This document shows, piece after piece, positions 54,542 through 63,832 of a stretch of 64,000 bases of DNA. The notes beneath the pieces were generated by a model. The model was not told the DNA's origin and did no database searches. It saw only the letters and a program-made list of their open reading frames with translations. The position numbers and the translations under genes are program-made. Source of the DNA: an uncultured Pelagibacteraceae bacterium (GTDB lineage Bacteria; Pseudomonadota; Alphaproteobacteria; Pelagibacterales; Pelagibacteraceae). The DNA is taken from the NCBI GenBank assembly GCA_902574705.1, contig CACGOM010000002.1, positions 1-64,000 of the forward strand, given 5' to 3'. The stretch's first letter is position 1; each line of letters begins with the position of its first letter.

Positions 54542-56404
54542 GTGTTAAATTTAATTGGAAATTACTCCTTAGTTTTAGCTTTAACTATATCAATAATAAT
54601 AATATTTTTATCTTTCAAAACTTTTAAATCAAAAGAAAATATTACATTTAATATTTTTTTTATAATTTCATCACAATTTTTTTTAATCTGCATAAGTTTT
54701 CTAACATTACTACTTGCCTTTGTATATTCGGACTTTAGTAATTTGGCTGTATATTTTAATTCACATAGTTCAAAACCATTATTTTATAAAATATCTGGTA
54801 CGTGGGGTAATCATGAAGGAAGTTTGCTACTATGGTTATTAGTTTTAAGTTTGTTTAATTTGATTTTCTACATTAAATCAAAAAAGCTTTTAAATGCATT
54901 TAGAAGTTTAACGATTTTCTTTCAACAAATAATTATTTTAGGTTTTTTACTATTTATATTTTTTACATCTAACCCATTCCAATTAGTTATACCAACTCCT
55001 ATTGAGGGATTAGGTCTTAATCCTATTCTACAAGATCCTGCATTGGCTATTCATCCGCCAATTTTATATTTAGGATATGTAGGTTCTTCAATAATTTTTT
55101 CATCTTCTCTCTCAGCATTAGTTTGTAATTATGTAAATAAGGAATGGGCAAGTGATATAAAAAAATGGACTTTAATTTCTTGGATCTTTTTAACTGTTGG
55201 TATCATGCTAGGATCTATTTGGGCTTATTATGAATTAGGTTGGGGTGGTTTTTGGTTTTGGGATCCTGTAGAGAATGTTTCATTAATGCCTTGGCTTTGT
55301 TTAACCGCATTATTACACTGCACATCGGTCCTGAAAAAAAGATTAAATTTAAAATCTTGGACTATCATACTTGCTATAAGTACCTTTATTTTAAGTATGA
55401 GTGGAACATTTTTAGTAAGATCTGGAATTTTAAATTCAGTCCATACTTTTGCTAATGACCCTGAAAGAGGATTATTTATTTTGATTTTTTTAACTTTTTT
55501 AATTTTAATTTCCCTAATTATATATTTTAAACACAACAATTTTAATCAAGAAAATAAATCATTTATCTTTAGTAAAGAGTCTGCAATTGTAATTAATAAT
55601 TGGTTTATGATGTATTTTCTTTCGGTAGTTTTGATTGGTACTGTTTATCCAATTTTTTTGGAAGCGATTACTAATGAAAAAATTTCGGTGGGGCCACCTT
55701 ATTTTAATCAACTAATAATTCCCTTTTTAATTCCTTTTTTGATTATAATGGCCTTAGGGCCAAAACTTGAATGGATAAAAAACAAAAAAGTAAGGGTTAA
55801 ATTGACAAAAATTATTTTATTTGTTTTATCAATTTTTATTTCATATCTAATTGTAAGGCATTTCAGTACTAAAGTATTGTATTTAACAATTCTTATTTCC
55901 CCATCTTTGTATCTGTTCTTTATCTCTGTAATTGATCTAAATGATGAAAAACTAAAATTATCTCAAAAATTATCTCATTTTGGATTTAGTATATTAATAG
56001 TAAGTATTATTTTGAATAGTTTATTTAGTGAAGAAGTTTCAGTTAATTTAAAAAAAGGCGAAGAAAGACAATTGTCCAATTATTTACTTAAATTTAAAAA
56101 TATTACTAAAACAGAAATTGATAATTTTACATCCTTAAAGGCAGAAATACATGTAATACAAAATAATAAAGAACTAAAATTTTATCCTGAGCTTAGATTA
56201 TATAAAGTGCCGGAAACAATAACTAGCGAGGCCGATATTAAAACTAATTTATTTAATGATAATTTAGTTGTTGTTAACTATTTGAAAGATACTGACTACT
56301 TAAACATTCGTTACCAAAAAAAACCTTTTATGTTATTAATCTGGATTTCTGCGATATTGTTAGCGATTGGAGGCATGATAGGTTTAAGGAAAGATTTTAA
56401 ATGA
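54542..56404 (+). CDS. ccmF: Cytochrome c heme lyase subunit CcmF
   Basis: 620 aa with many transmembrane helices, starting GTG at 54542. ISGTWGNHEGSLLLW, the WWD-type domain WGGFWFWDPVENVSLMPWL and GTFLVRSGILNSVHTFA are diagnostic. Slightly shorter than usual. Overlaps ccmG by 4 bp. Confidence 0.97.
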   Translation: MLNLIGNYSLVLALTISIIIIFLSFKTFKSKENITFNIFFIISSQFFLICISFLTLLLAFVYSDFSNLAVYFNSHSSKPLFYKISGTWGNHEGSLLLWLLVLSLFNLIFYIKSKKLLNAFRSLTIFFQQIIILGFLLFIFFTSNPFQLVIPTPIEGLGLNPILQDPALAIHPPILYLGYVGSSIIFSSSLSALVCNYVNKEWASDIKKWTLISWIFLTVGIMLGSIWAYYELGWGGFWFWDPVENVSLMPWLCLTALLHCTSVLKKRLNLKSWTIILAISTFILSMSGTFLVRSGILNSVHTFANDPERGLFILIFLTFLILISLIIYFKHNNFNQENKSFIFSKESAIVINNWFMMYFLSVVLIGTVYPIFLEAITNEKISVGPPYFNQLIIPFLIPFLIIMALGPKLEWIKNKKVRVKLTKIILFVLSIFISYLIVRHFSTKVLYLTILISPSLYLFFISVIDLNDEKLKLSQKLSHFGFSILIVSIILNSLFSEEVSVNLKKGEERQLSNYLLKFKNITKTEIDNFTSLKAEIHVIQNNKELKFYPELRLYKVPETITSEADIKTNLFNDNLVVVNYLKDTDYLNIRYQKKPFMLLIWISAILLAIGGMIGLRKDFK

Positions 56405-56919
56405 AAATAAAATTACAATTTATATTTGTTTTTTTAATAATCATATTTGTTTTATCAATTTTTTTTAAAAGCTTGTTTGAAAATAAAAATTATATTCCAG
56501 AGAAAATAATTAATAAACTAGACAATCAATCAATTACAGAATTCTACTCGAGTAAAAATTATAAATTAAAAGATTTATTCTCCCCTGAAGAATATATCAT
56601 ACTTAATATCTGGGCCTCATGGTGTGTGCCTTGTAGACAAGAACATTTACATATAACAAATCTTTCAGTTGTTGATAATTTGAAAGTTGTTGGACTAAAT
56701 TACAAAGATAAAAAAAATAATGCAGGAAAATTTCTGAGTGACCTTGGAAACCCTTACGATATAATATTAATAGATAAGAATGGAACAGAATCTATATTTT
56801 TAGGAGCTTATGGTGTTCCAGAAACATTTTTAATTGACAGTGAATTGAATATTTTAAAAAAGTATATTGGACCAATTAATTTGGAAGATGAATTAGAGAT
56901 TAAAAAATTGATCAAATGA
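56401..56919 (+). CDS. ccmG: Thiol:disulfide interchange protein CcmG/DsbE
   Basis: 172 aa, N-terminal anchor and thioredoxin fold with WASWCVPC (Cys75 and Cys78), LIDKNGTESIFLGAYGVPETFLID. Reduces apocytochrome c thiols before heme attachment. Overlaps ccmH by 4 bp. Confidence 0.96.
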   Translation: MKIKLQFIFVFLIIIFVLSIFFKSLFENKNYIPEKIINKLDNQSITEFYSSKNYKLKDLFSPEEYIILNIWASWCVPCRQEHLHITNLSVVDNLKVVGLNYKDKKNNAGKFLSDLGNPYDIILIDKNGTESIFLGAYGVPETFLIDSELNILKKYIGPINLEDELEIKKLIK

Positions 56920-57293
56920 TTATAAAATTATTCAAATTAATATTTATTTTATTTTTCATAAATTTTTCAATTTTTTCTGCTTTTGCAGAAAACAAGAAAG
57001 TTGAAGAAATTTCAAAGAATCTAAGATGTTTAATTTGTCAAGGTCAATCTGTTTACGACTCTAATTCTGAATTTGCTCTAAGTGTAAAGATTTTGATTTC
57101 AGAAAAATTAATATCAGGCAGCACAGAAAGTGAAATATATGATTTTCTAAAATCTAAATATGGTGATTGGATTGTTTATGAACCAGAATTTAATAAATCA
57201 ACTTTACTATTATGGATATTACCTTTATTTTTGTTTATTTTTGGAGGTCTTTTAATTGTTAGAAAAGTAATTATAAATAGATCAATAAAATGA
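56916..57293 (+). CDS. ccmH: Cytochrome c maturation protein CcmH/CycL
   Basis: 125 aa: signal/anchor, LRCLICQGQSVYDSNSEFA with the redox CxxC, FLKSKYGDWIVYEP and a C-terminal transmembrane helix. No TPR (CcmI) region is fused, so CcmI is elsewhere or absent. Overlaps the next gene by 4 bp. Confidence 0.96.
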   Translation: MIIKLFKLIFILFFINFSIFSAFAENKKVEEISKNLRCLICQGQSVYDSNSEFALSVKILISEKLISGSTESEIYDFLKSKYGDWIVYEPEFNKSTLLLWILPLFLFIFGGLLIVRKVIINRSIK

Positions 57294-57811
57294 AATTCAT
57301 AAATAATTTGTTTAAAATTTGTTTAGCAGTATTTTTATTAACCATACAAAATGTGTACGGCGAGGAAAATCAAATTATTGAAAAAGACCACGAATGGAAC
57401 TTTTATTCAGGAATGTTTGATTTCAGTGATGATGGTAAAAGATCATCTTTATTTGGAATTCAACATCAAAATGAAACACTTACCAGGGAAAGTATTTTTG
57501 GCACTATATCCCCAGTAACAGGCTTCATGATGACCGCGGATAATGCAACTTATGCCTACACAGGAGTACAAGCTCAATATAAAGTTGGTAAATTAAATAT
57601 TATACCAAGCTTTACACCTGGGTTATATGGAGAGGGAAGTGGTAAGGATTTAGGTCATATTTTAGAATTTAAAAGTGAAGTACAATTATCAATAGATATT
57701 TTTTCAAACAGTGAACTGGGTTTTTCATATAATCATATTTCAAATGCTAGCCTAGGCGATAAAAATCCTGGGGCCAATAGTTACATGTTTAACTTTTTAA
57801 AAAGATTCTAA
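57290..57811 (+). CDS. Lipid A 3-O-deacylase, PagL-like outer-membrane protein
   Basis: 173 aa with a signal peptide ending near VYG and a beta-rich body. The PagL-type active-site text FSYNHISNASLGDKNPGANSY contains the His-Ser pair and NPG turn; the protein ends in Phe, as outer-membrane barrels do. It is translationally overlapped with ccmH, an unusual partner. An acyloxyacyl hydrolase role is inferred from the motif. Confidence 0.8.
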   Translation: MKFINNLFKICLAVFLLTIQNVYGEENQIIEKDHEWNFYSGMFDFSDDGKRSSLFGIQHQNETLTRESIFGTISPVTGFMMTADNATYAYTGVQAQYKVGKLNIIPSFTPGLYGEGSGKDLGHILEFKSEVQLSIDIFSNSELGFSYNHISNASLGDKNPGANSYMFNFLKRF

Positions 57812-57826
57812 AATAATAATATAAAT

Positions 57827-58978
57827 ATGAGATTAAAAGATTGTCATAACTTTAACGATTTTAGAAAACTTGCAAAAAAGAAATTACCCTCACCTATTTT
57901 TCATTATATAGATGGTGCGGCTGATGATGAAATAACTTACGGAAGAAATACCAGCTCGTTTAACGATGTAGATTTAGTTCCAAATGTTTTAAGGGGAGTA
58001 GAAGATATAGATTTATCTACTACAATCTTTGGAAAAAAAATTGATTTACCATTTTACTGTTCACCAACGGCGTTGCAAAGACTTTTTCACTACGATGGTG
58101 AGAGAGCTGTAGGTAAAGCTGCCCAAAAATTTAATACAATGTTTGGCGTATCGGCACTAGCTACAGTAAGTGTAGAGGAGATATCCTCGATAATTGACAC
58201 ACCTAAGATGTTTCAATTTTATTTTCACAAAGATAGAGGTCTAAATGACTCATGTTTAGAAAGAGCTAAAGCTGCAAAGTTTGATGTAATGGCCTTAACA
58301 GTAGATACTATAACAGGTGGAAATCGTGAAAGAGATTTAAGAACTGGATTTACCTCACCTCCAAAACTAACTTTATCAAGCTTATTTAGTTTTGCTACCA
58401 AACCAATGTGGGGAATAAATTATTTAACAAAGGGTAAATTTGAGCTACCACATCTTCAAGATTATGTAAAAGAAGGCACAAGCACAAATACCTCTATCGG
58501 AAATTATTTTTCAACGATGTTAGACCAATCTATGAATTGGAATGATGCAGAAAAGTTATGTTCCCAATGGGGAGGCCATTTTGCACTTAAAGGAGTTATG
58601 AGTGTAGATGATGCAAAAAGAGCTGTTGATATTGGATGTACAGGTATAATGGTTTCAAACCATGGAGGAAGACAATTAGATGGATCTAGATCACCATTTG
58701 ATCAGTTAGCAGAAATAGTTGATGCTGTTGGTGACAAGTTAGATATTATTTGTGAAGGAGGTTTCCAAAGAGGAACTCACATGCTTAAAGCTTTATCTTT
58801 AGGAGCTAAGGCATGTGCTGGAGGCAGATTATATCTTTACGCACTCGCTGCTGCAGGTCAAGCTGGAGTTGAAAGAGCTTTAGGACAATACAAAGCAGAA
58901 TTAGAGCGAGATATGAAATTAATGGGATGTAAAAAAATAAGCGACCTTAATAGAAATAACTTACGATTTAGATCATAA
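57827..58978 (+). CDS. FMN-dependent alpha-hydroxy acid oxidase/dehydrogenase, copy 1
   Basis: 383 aa, (S)-2-hydroxyacid oxidase family. Conserved: PIFHYIDGAADDE, QFYFHKD, LTVDT, GGNRERDLRTGF, ALKGV and SNHGGRQLDGSRSP with the catalytic His279. Divergent: the FMN-phosphate loop reads CEGGFQRG, so the usual DGGIRRG Asp and first Arg are Glu310 and Gln314. Copy 2 keeps the usual residues. Likely oxidises L-lactate, glycolate or a similar acid; substrate not determinable. Confidence 0.9.
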   Translation: MRLKDCHNFNDFRKLAKKKLPSPIFHYIDGAADDEITYGRNTSSFNDVDLVPNVLRGVEDIDLSTTIFGKKIDLPFYCSPTALQRLFHYDGERAVGKAAQKFNTMFGVSALATVSVEEISSIIDTPKMFQFYFHKDRGLNDSCLERAKAAKFDVMALTVDTITGGNRERDLRTGFTSPPKLTLSSLFSFATKPMWGINYLTKGKFELPHLQDYVKEGTSTNTSIGNYFSTMLDQSMNWNDAEKLCSQWGGHFALKGVMSVDDAKRAVDIGCTGIMVSNHGGRQLDGSRSPFDQLAEIVDAVGDKLDIICEGGFQRGTHMLKALSLGAKACAGGRLYLYALAAAGQAGVERALGQYKAELERDMKLMGCKKISDLNRNNLRFRS

Positions 58979-60130
58979 ATGAGTCTAAAAAATTGTTATA
59001 ACTTTGAAGATTTTAGAAACTTAGCAAGAAATAAACTTCCTTCTCCGATTTTTCATTATATTGATGGTGGATCAGATGATGAAGTAACTTTAAAAAGAAA
59101 TACCAGCGCTTTTGATGAATGCGATTTAGTTCCAAATATTTTAGCTAGTGTTGGTACTCCAGATTTGTCTACTACAGTATTCGGAAGAAAAATTGATATG
59201 CCAATATTTTTATCACCAACTGCAATGCAGAGACTATACCACCCAGATGGCGACAAAGCCTCAGCAAAAGCCGCTGCTAAATTTGGAACCTTTTATAGCA
59301 TGTCAACAATGGCTAATAATTCGATTGAAGAAATAGCAAATATTTCAAGTGGACCAAAACTATTTCAACTTTATGTTCATAAAGATAAATCTATAACCGA
59401 TGATTTGATAGAAAGATGCAAAAGATCAAATTTTGATGGCATGTGTCTGACCGTTGATACATTAGTTGCAGGAAATAGAGAAAGAGATCACCGGACAGGC
59501 TTTACTACACCACCTAAATTAACTCTAAATAGTTTGATTAATTTTGCTATTAAGCCAAAGTGGGTATTTAATTATTTAATAAATAAAAAATTTGAACTTT
59601 CTAATGTTGTTAAAAAAACGGATAAAGGTACTAATATTACTAAATCAGTGATTGAATATATTAACGAGCAATATGATCCATCAATGAATTGGAAAGATGC
59701 GGAGTACTGTGTAAAAAAATGGGGCGGCCCATTCGCATTGAAAGGAGTAATGTCAGTTGAAGACGCAAAACGCGCTGTAGATATAGGATGTACAGCAATT
59801 ATGATATCAAACCATGGTGGCAGACAATTAGACGGCTCTAGATCACCATTTGATCAGGTAAAAGCAATTTCTGACGCAGTTGGAGATAAATTAGAAATAA
59901 TTTTAGATGGAGGTATCAGAAGAGGTACTCATGTGCTTAAAGCGTTAGCTGCGGGCGCAAAAGCCTGTAGCTTTGGAAAAATGTTTCTGTTCTCTTTGGG
60001 CGCAGGCGGGCAACAAGGCGTTGAACATTTATTAAAAATAATGCATGATGAAATCTATAGAAACATGGTTCTAATGGGATGTAAAAATTTAGATGAGCTG
60101 AACAGCAAAAAAATAATTTATAGAAAATAA
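58979..60130 (+). CDS. FMN-dependent alpha-hydroxy acid oxidase/dehydrogenase, copy 2
   Basis: 383 aa, same length and catalytic His279 as copy 1 and beginning with the next base after its stop, clearly a tandem paralogue. All family residues are present, including QLYVHKD, VDTLVAGNRERDHRTGF, SNHGGRQLDGSRSP and the intact LDGGIRRG loop (Asp310, Arg314). Probable L-lactate or glycolate type dehydrogenase passing electrons to quinone or oxygen. Confidence 0.92.
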   Translation: MSLKNCYNFEDFRNLARNKLPSPIFHYIDGGSDDEVTLKRNTSAFDECDLVPNILASVGTPDLSTTVFGRKIDMPIFLSPTAMQRLYHPDGDKASAKAAAKFGTFYSMSTMANNSIEEIANISSGPKLFQLYVHKDKSITDDLIERCKRSNFDGMCLTVDTLVAGNRERDHRTGFTTPPKLTLNSLINFAIKPKWVFNYLINKKFELSNVVKKTDKGTNITKSVIEYINEQYDPSMNWKDAEYCVKKWGGPFALKGVMSVEDAKRAVDIGCTAIMISNHGGRQLDGSRSPFDQVKAISDAVGDKLEIILDGGIRRGTHVLKALAAGAKACSFGKMFLFSLGAGGQQGVEHLLKIMHDEIYRNMVLMGCKNLDELNSKKIIYRK

Positions 60131-60143
60131 AATGGAGTGTTAA

Positions 60144-61307
60144 ATGAAATTAGCAAAAAGTTTAGAAAATTTAGGAACAGAAACAGCCTTTTCAGTTTTA
60201 GCTGAGGCAAAAAAATTAGAGGCCAAAGGTCATCCAATGATACACATGGGATTGGGTCAACCAGATTTTAAAACACCTAAGCATGTAGTAGAAGCTGCAA
60301 AAAAAGCTTTGGATGATGGCCACCATGGTTACGTAATGTCAAACGGAATACCTGAGTGCAGACAAGCTGTAACAAGATGGATAAAAAAACGTTACAATAC
60401 AGAAGTAGATTTTGAGAGGATTTTAATCATGCCTGGCGGAAAACCTACTATGAGTTATGCAATTCAGTGTTTTGGTGAACCGGGTGCAGAAATAATTCAC
60501 CCAACTCCTGCTTTTCCTATTTATGAGTCTATGATTAATTATACTGGATCAACATCGGTTCCATATGATTTAACTGAAGATAAAGATTTGAAATTTAGTG
60601 CAGAAAAAATTCTTTCATTAATTACTGATAAAACTAGATTATTAATTTTGATTAACCCAAATAATCCAACAGGAAGTTTTGTTGAAAAATCAGAAATTGA
60701 TAAAATAGCAGAAGGCTTAAAAAAATATCCACATGTAACAATATTAAGTGATGAAATTTATAGTAGACAGATTTTTGATGATAAAGAAATGCCTACTTTT
60801 TTTAATTACCCTGAATTAAGAGAAAGACTAATTGTTCTTGAGGGATGGAGTAAAGCCTACTCCATGACAGGATGGAGACTTGGATGGAGTTTTTGGCCAA
60901 AGGATCTAGTTCCTCATGTTAATAAACTTTTAATTAATAGTGTATCGTGTGTAAACGCAGCAGCTCAATTTGCTGGAATTGCAGCTTTAGATGGTCCGGA
61001 TGACTCTATAGACGATATGATGAAACATTTTACAGAGAGAAGAAAAATAATTCACGAAGGTCTTAACAGTTTACCAGGTGTTGAATGTAGCTTACCCGGT
61101 GGAGCTTTTTATGCATTCCCTAAAGTAATAGGCACTGGAATGAATGGTGAAGAATTTTGTAAAAAAGCAATGCACGAAGCGGGCGTGGCGATAGTACCAG
61201 GTACAGCTTTTGGTAAAACTTGCAAAGATTATGTAAGGTTTAGTTTTGCATGTTCTCAAGATAACATTACAAATGCATTAGAGAATCTCAAAAAAATGTT
61301 GGGTTAA
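60144..61307 (+). CDS. Class I/II pyridoxal-phosphate aminotransferase
   Basis: 387 aa of fold-type I: MGLGQPDFKTPKHVVEAA, INPNNPTGSFVEKSEID, LSDEIYSRQIFD and the PLP lysine K237 in EGWSKAYSMTGWRLGW. Substrate unknown; neighbours suggest transamination of a 2-oxoacid such as pyruvate or glyoxylate made by the hydroxyacid oxidases. A GGAGTGTTAA element precedes the ATG. Confidence 0.93.
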   Translation: MKLAKSLENLGTETAFSVLAEAKKLEAKGHPMIHMGLGQPDFKTPKHVVEAAKKALDDGHHGYVMSNGIPECRQAVTRWIKKRYNTEVDFERILIMPGGKPTMSYAIQCFGEPGAEIIHPTPAFPIYESMINYTGSTSVPYDLTEDKDLKFSAEKILSLITDKTRLLILINPNNPTGSFVEKSEIDKIAEGLKKYPHVTILSDEIYSRQIFDDKEMPTFFNYPELRERLIVLEGWSKAYSMTGWRLGWSFWPKDLVPHVNKLLINSVSCVNAAAQFAGIAALDGPDDSIDDMMKHFTERRKIIHEGLNSLPGVECSLPGGAFYAFPKVIGTGMNGEEFCKKAMHEAGVAIVPGTAFGKTCKDYVRFSFACSQDNITNALENLKKMLG

Positions 61308-61351
61308 TTGTTGTATATTTTTTAATAGAATTTTTTATAATATAAAAATAT

Positions 61352-62725
61352 ATGAATGATCAAATTCAATTGGAACTTAAAAACCTTTTAAACAATAGAT
61401 TTTCAACATCAGAGTCAACGCGTGCAAATTATGCTAGAGGGGAAGACACCTATGATCCAATTTTATCAAAAGCAGTAGTATTTCCAGAAACTAATGAGGA
61501 GGTTTCAAAAATACTGAGATTATGTAATGAGCATAAAATTCCTGTGGTGCCATTTGGAACAGGTACATCGCTTGAGGGAAATGTTGTCGGTAACGAAAAA
61601 GGTATTACCATTTGTTTAGAAAAAATGAATAAAATTTTAAGTGTTAATGTTGAAGATTTTGATTGTAGGGTTCAGGCTTGTGTCACAAGAGAACAATTAA
61701 ATGATTACTTAAGAGAGGATGGAGTTTTTTTTCCAATAGATCCTGGCGCAAATGCAGCAATTGGCGGCATGGCTTCAACATCCGCATCAGGAACAATGGC
61801 TGTGAAATATGGTACCATGAAGACTGTTATTTCAGGTTTAACCGTAGTTTTACCCAACGGTGATATTATAAATACAGGCGGTAGAACTAAAAAAACTTCA
61901 GCAGGTTACAATTTAACAAATTTATTTATTGGGTCTGAAGGTACATTGGGAGTCATAACAGAAGTTCATTTAAGGTTATCACCTATACCAGAAAGTATAA
62001 TGAGCGCAGTATGTCATTTCCCAAGTTTAGAAGATGCTGTACAAACAGCTCAGCAGGTTATTCAATATGGAATACCAATTGCAAGGATTGAAATGCTAAA
62101 CAAAGATCAAATGGGGATTAGTATTAACTATTCAAAATTGAAAGATATTCAAGCAGTACCGACTTTATTTTTTGAATTTCATGGTTCAGAGTCTTCTAAC
62201 AAAGAGAATATTACAATTGTAGAAGAAATATCCAAAGAAAATAAGGGTAGTTCATTTAAATGGGCTAAAGATTTAGAAGAAAGAAATAAACTTTGGAAAG
62301 CAAGATGGGATGTATACTATTCTGTTAAAGCTCTAATTAAAAATGGAAGGGTTTATTCAACAGATGTGTGTGTTCCTATTTCAAAAATAACAGAGTGCGT
62401 AAATTTTGCAGAGCAGCAAGCAAAAAAATTTGGAGTTCGAGCACCTATGGTTGGCCATTTGGGAGATGGAAATTTTCATGTTATTTTACCGTTTGATCCA
62501 CAAAAAAAAGAAATGTACAAAAATATTAGAGCATTTAATGATACGTTGATAAAAAAAGCTTTAGAATTAAACGGGACTATTACAGGTGAACATGGTGTAG
62601 GGTTGCATAAAAAAGAGTATCTGTTAGAGGAGCATCCTGATAATATTCCAGTAATGAAATCAATTAAAAGAACTATTGATCCGAATAATATAATGAACCC
62701 AGGTAAAATTTTTGATTTAAATTAA
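61352..62725 (+). CDS. FAD-linked D-2-hydroxyacid dehydrogenase (GlcD / D-lactate dehydrogenase family)
   Basis: 457 aa, VAO/PCMH fold: VPFGTGTSLEGNVV and DPGANAAIGGMASTSASGT bind FAD; YNLTNLFIGSEGTLGVITEV, GHLGDGNFHVILPFD and TGEHGVGLHKKEYL are C-terminal family motifs. It stands alone without glcE/glcF, so a single-subunit D-lactate or D-2-hydroxyacid dehydrogenase is as likely as glycolate oxidase. Confidence 0.92.
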   Translation: MNDQIQLELKNLLNNRFSTSESTRANYARGEDTYDPILSKAVVFPETNEEVSKILRLCNEHKIPVVPFGTGTSLEGNVVGNEKGITICLEKMNKILSVNVEDFDCRVQACVTREQLNDYLREDGVFFPIDPGANAAIGGMASTSASGTMAVKYGTMKTVISGLTVVLPNGDIINTGGRTKKTSAGYNLTNLFIGSEGTLGVITEVHLRLSPIPESIMSAVCHFPSLEDAVQTAQQVIQYGIPIARIEMLNKDQMGISINYSKLKDIQAVPTLFFEFHGSESSNKENITIVEEISKENKGSSFKWAKDLEERNKLWKARWDVYYSVKALIKNGRVYSTDVCVPISKITECVNFAEQQAKKFGVRAPMVGHLGDGNFHVILPFDPQKKEMYKNIRAFNDTLIKKALELNGTITGEHGVGLHKKEYLLEEHPDNIPVMKSIKRTIDPNNIMNPGKIFDLN

Positions 62726-62727
62726 TA

Positions 62728-63681
62728 ATGAAAAAAATTTTAATTACTAGAAAACTACTAAAATCTTGTGAGGAAAAAGCCTCTAAAATATTTAATGCAA
62801 ACTTTAATGATAATGATGAATTATATTCTCAATCAAAAGTAATTGAGATGAGCCAAGGATGTGATGGTATTTTAACATCTTTAACTGATAAAATGGACGC
62901 TGAAACAATAAATAAATTACCCGATAGTGTAAAAATCCTGTCAAATTTTGCAGTTGGATTTGGAAATATAGATTTAGAGGCGGCTAAGAAAAGAGGAATA
63001 GCAGTTACAAATACTCCTGATGTACTTACAGATGCAACAGCTGAAATTGGAATATTATTAATTTTAGGAGCATGTAGAAGAGCATCCGAAGGGATTCAAA
63101 GTGCCAAAGATAGTAATTGGAAGTGGTCGGCAGATTATTTGATTGGAAAACAACTGACTGGCGCAAGATTAGGTATTCTTGGAATGGGTAGGATTGGTCA
63201 GAAAATTGGAAAAATTGCAAAGTCTTTAGGAATGATTATTCATTATCATAACCGTTCAAAATTAAGTGAAGAAAAGGAACAAGGTGCAATATATCATGAT
63301 AACTTGAAAGACTTACTTTCAGTTTCAGATGTTTTATCAATTTGTTGTCCAGCCTCAAAAGAAACAGTTGATATGATAAATAAAGATACAATTGAATACT
63401 TACCTAAAGGCGCAGTTGTTACTAATGTGGCTAGAGGTGATATTGTTGAAGACGAAGCATTAATAGATGCATTAAACCGTAGAAAAGTTTACGCAGTTGG
63501 GTTAGATGTTTACAAAAATGAGCCAAATTTAAATCCTGGATATTTAAAACACAAAAGTGCTTTTATTCTTCCACACCTTGGTAGCGCAACAAAAGAAACA
63601 AGAACAGCAATGGCAAATCTTGCAATAGATAATATTGATGAGTTTTTCAAAACTGGAATTTGTAAAAACAAAGTAAACTAA
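62728..63681 (+). CDS. NAD(P)-dependent D-2-hydroxyacid dehydrogenase (glyoxylate/hydroxypyruvate reductase type)
   Basis: 317 aa: FAVGFGNIDLEAAKKRGI, the nucleotide motif LGILGMGRIGQKIGK, NVARGDIVEDEALIDAL (catalytic Arg) and LPHLGSATKETRTAM (catalytic His). It starts 2 bp after the FAD dehydrogenase stop. Would interconvert glyoxylate and glycolate or related pairs, complementing the oxidases upstream. Confidence 0.94.
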   Translation: MKKILITRKLLKSCEEKASKIFNANFNDNDELYSQSKVIEMSQGCDGILTSLTDKMDAETINKLPDSVKILSNFAVGFGNIDLEAAKKRGIAVTNTPDVLTDATAEIGILLILGACRRASEGIQSAKDSNWKWSADYLIGKQLTGARLGILGMGRIGQKIGKIAKSLGMIIHYHNRSKLSEEKEQGAIYHDNLKDLLSVSDVLSICCPASKETVDMINKDTIEYLPKGAVVTNVARGDIVEDEALIDALNRRKVYAVGLDVYKNEPNLNPGYLKHKSAFILPHLGSATKETRTAMANLAIDNIDEFFKTGICKNKVN

Positions 63682-63781
63682 AAGCCAAAATTTCAATCTG
63701 TAATTGTAAAAAAAGTTAGAAAAAGAAAATTTAACTCATGTTAATTAGTATCTTTCTAAGGACAATTTGGGTTTTTTATGC

Positions 63782-63809
63782 TTAACTTCGCAAGTTAATT
63801 AATTAACTT
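63782..63809. promoter_or_regulatory. Overlapping inverted repeats in the leader of the TRAP gene
   Basis: TTAACTT-CGC-AAGTTAA (63782-63798) overlaps the perfect 18-bp palindrome AAGTTAATTAATTAACTT (63792-63809). The middle arm can pair with either outer arm, so two exclusive stem-loops are possible; the palindrome could equally be an operator. It lies about 23 bp before the start codon. Confidence 0.45.
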
Positions 63810-63832
63810 CAATAAGAAAAAGAGGAGAGAAA

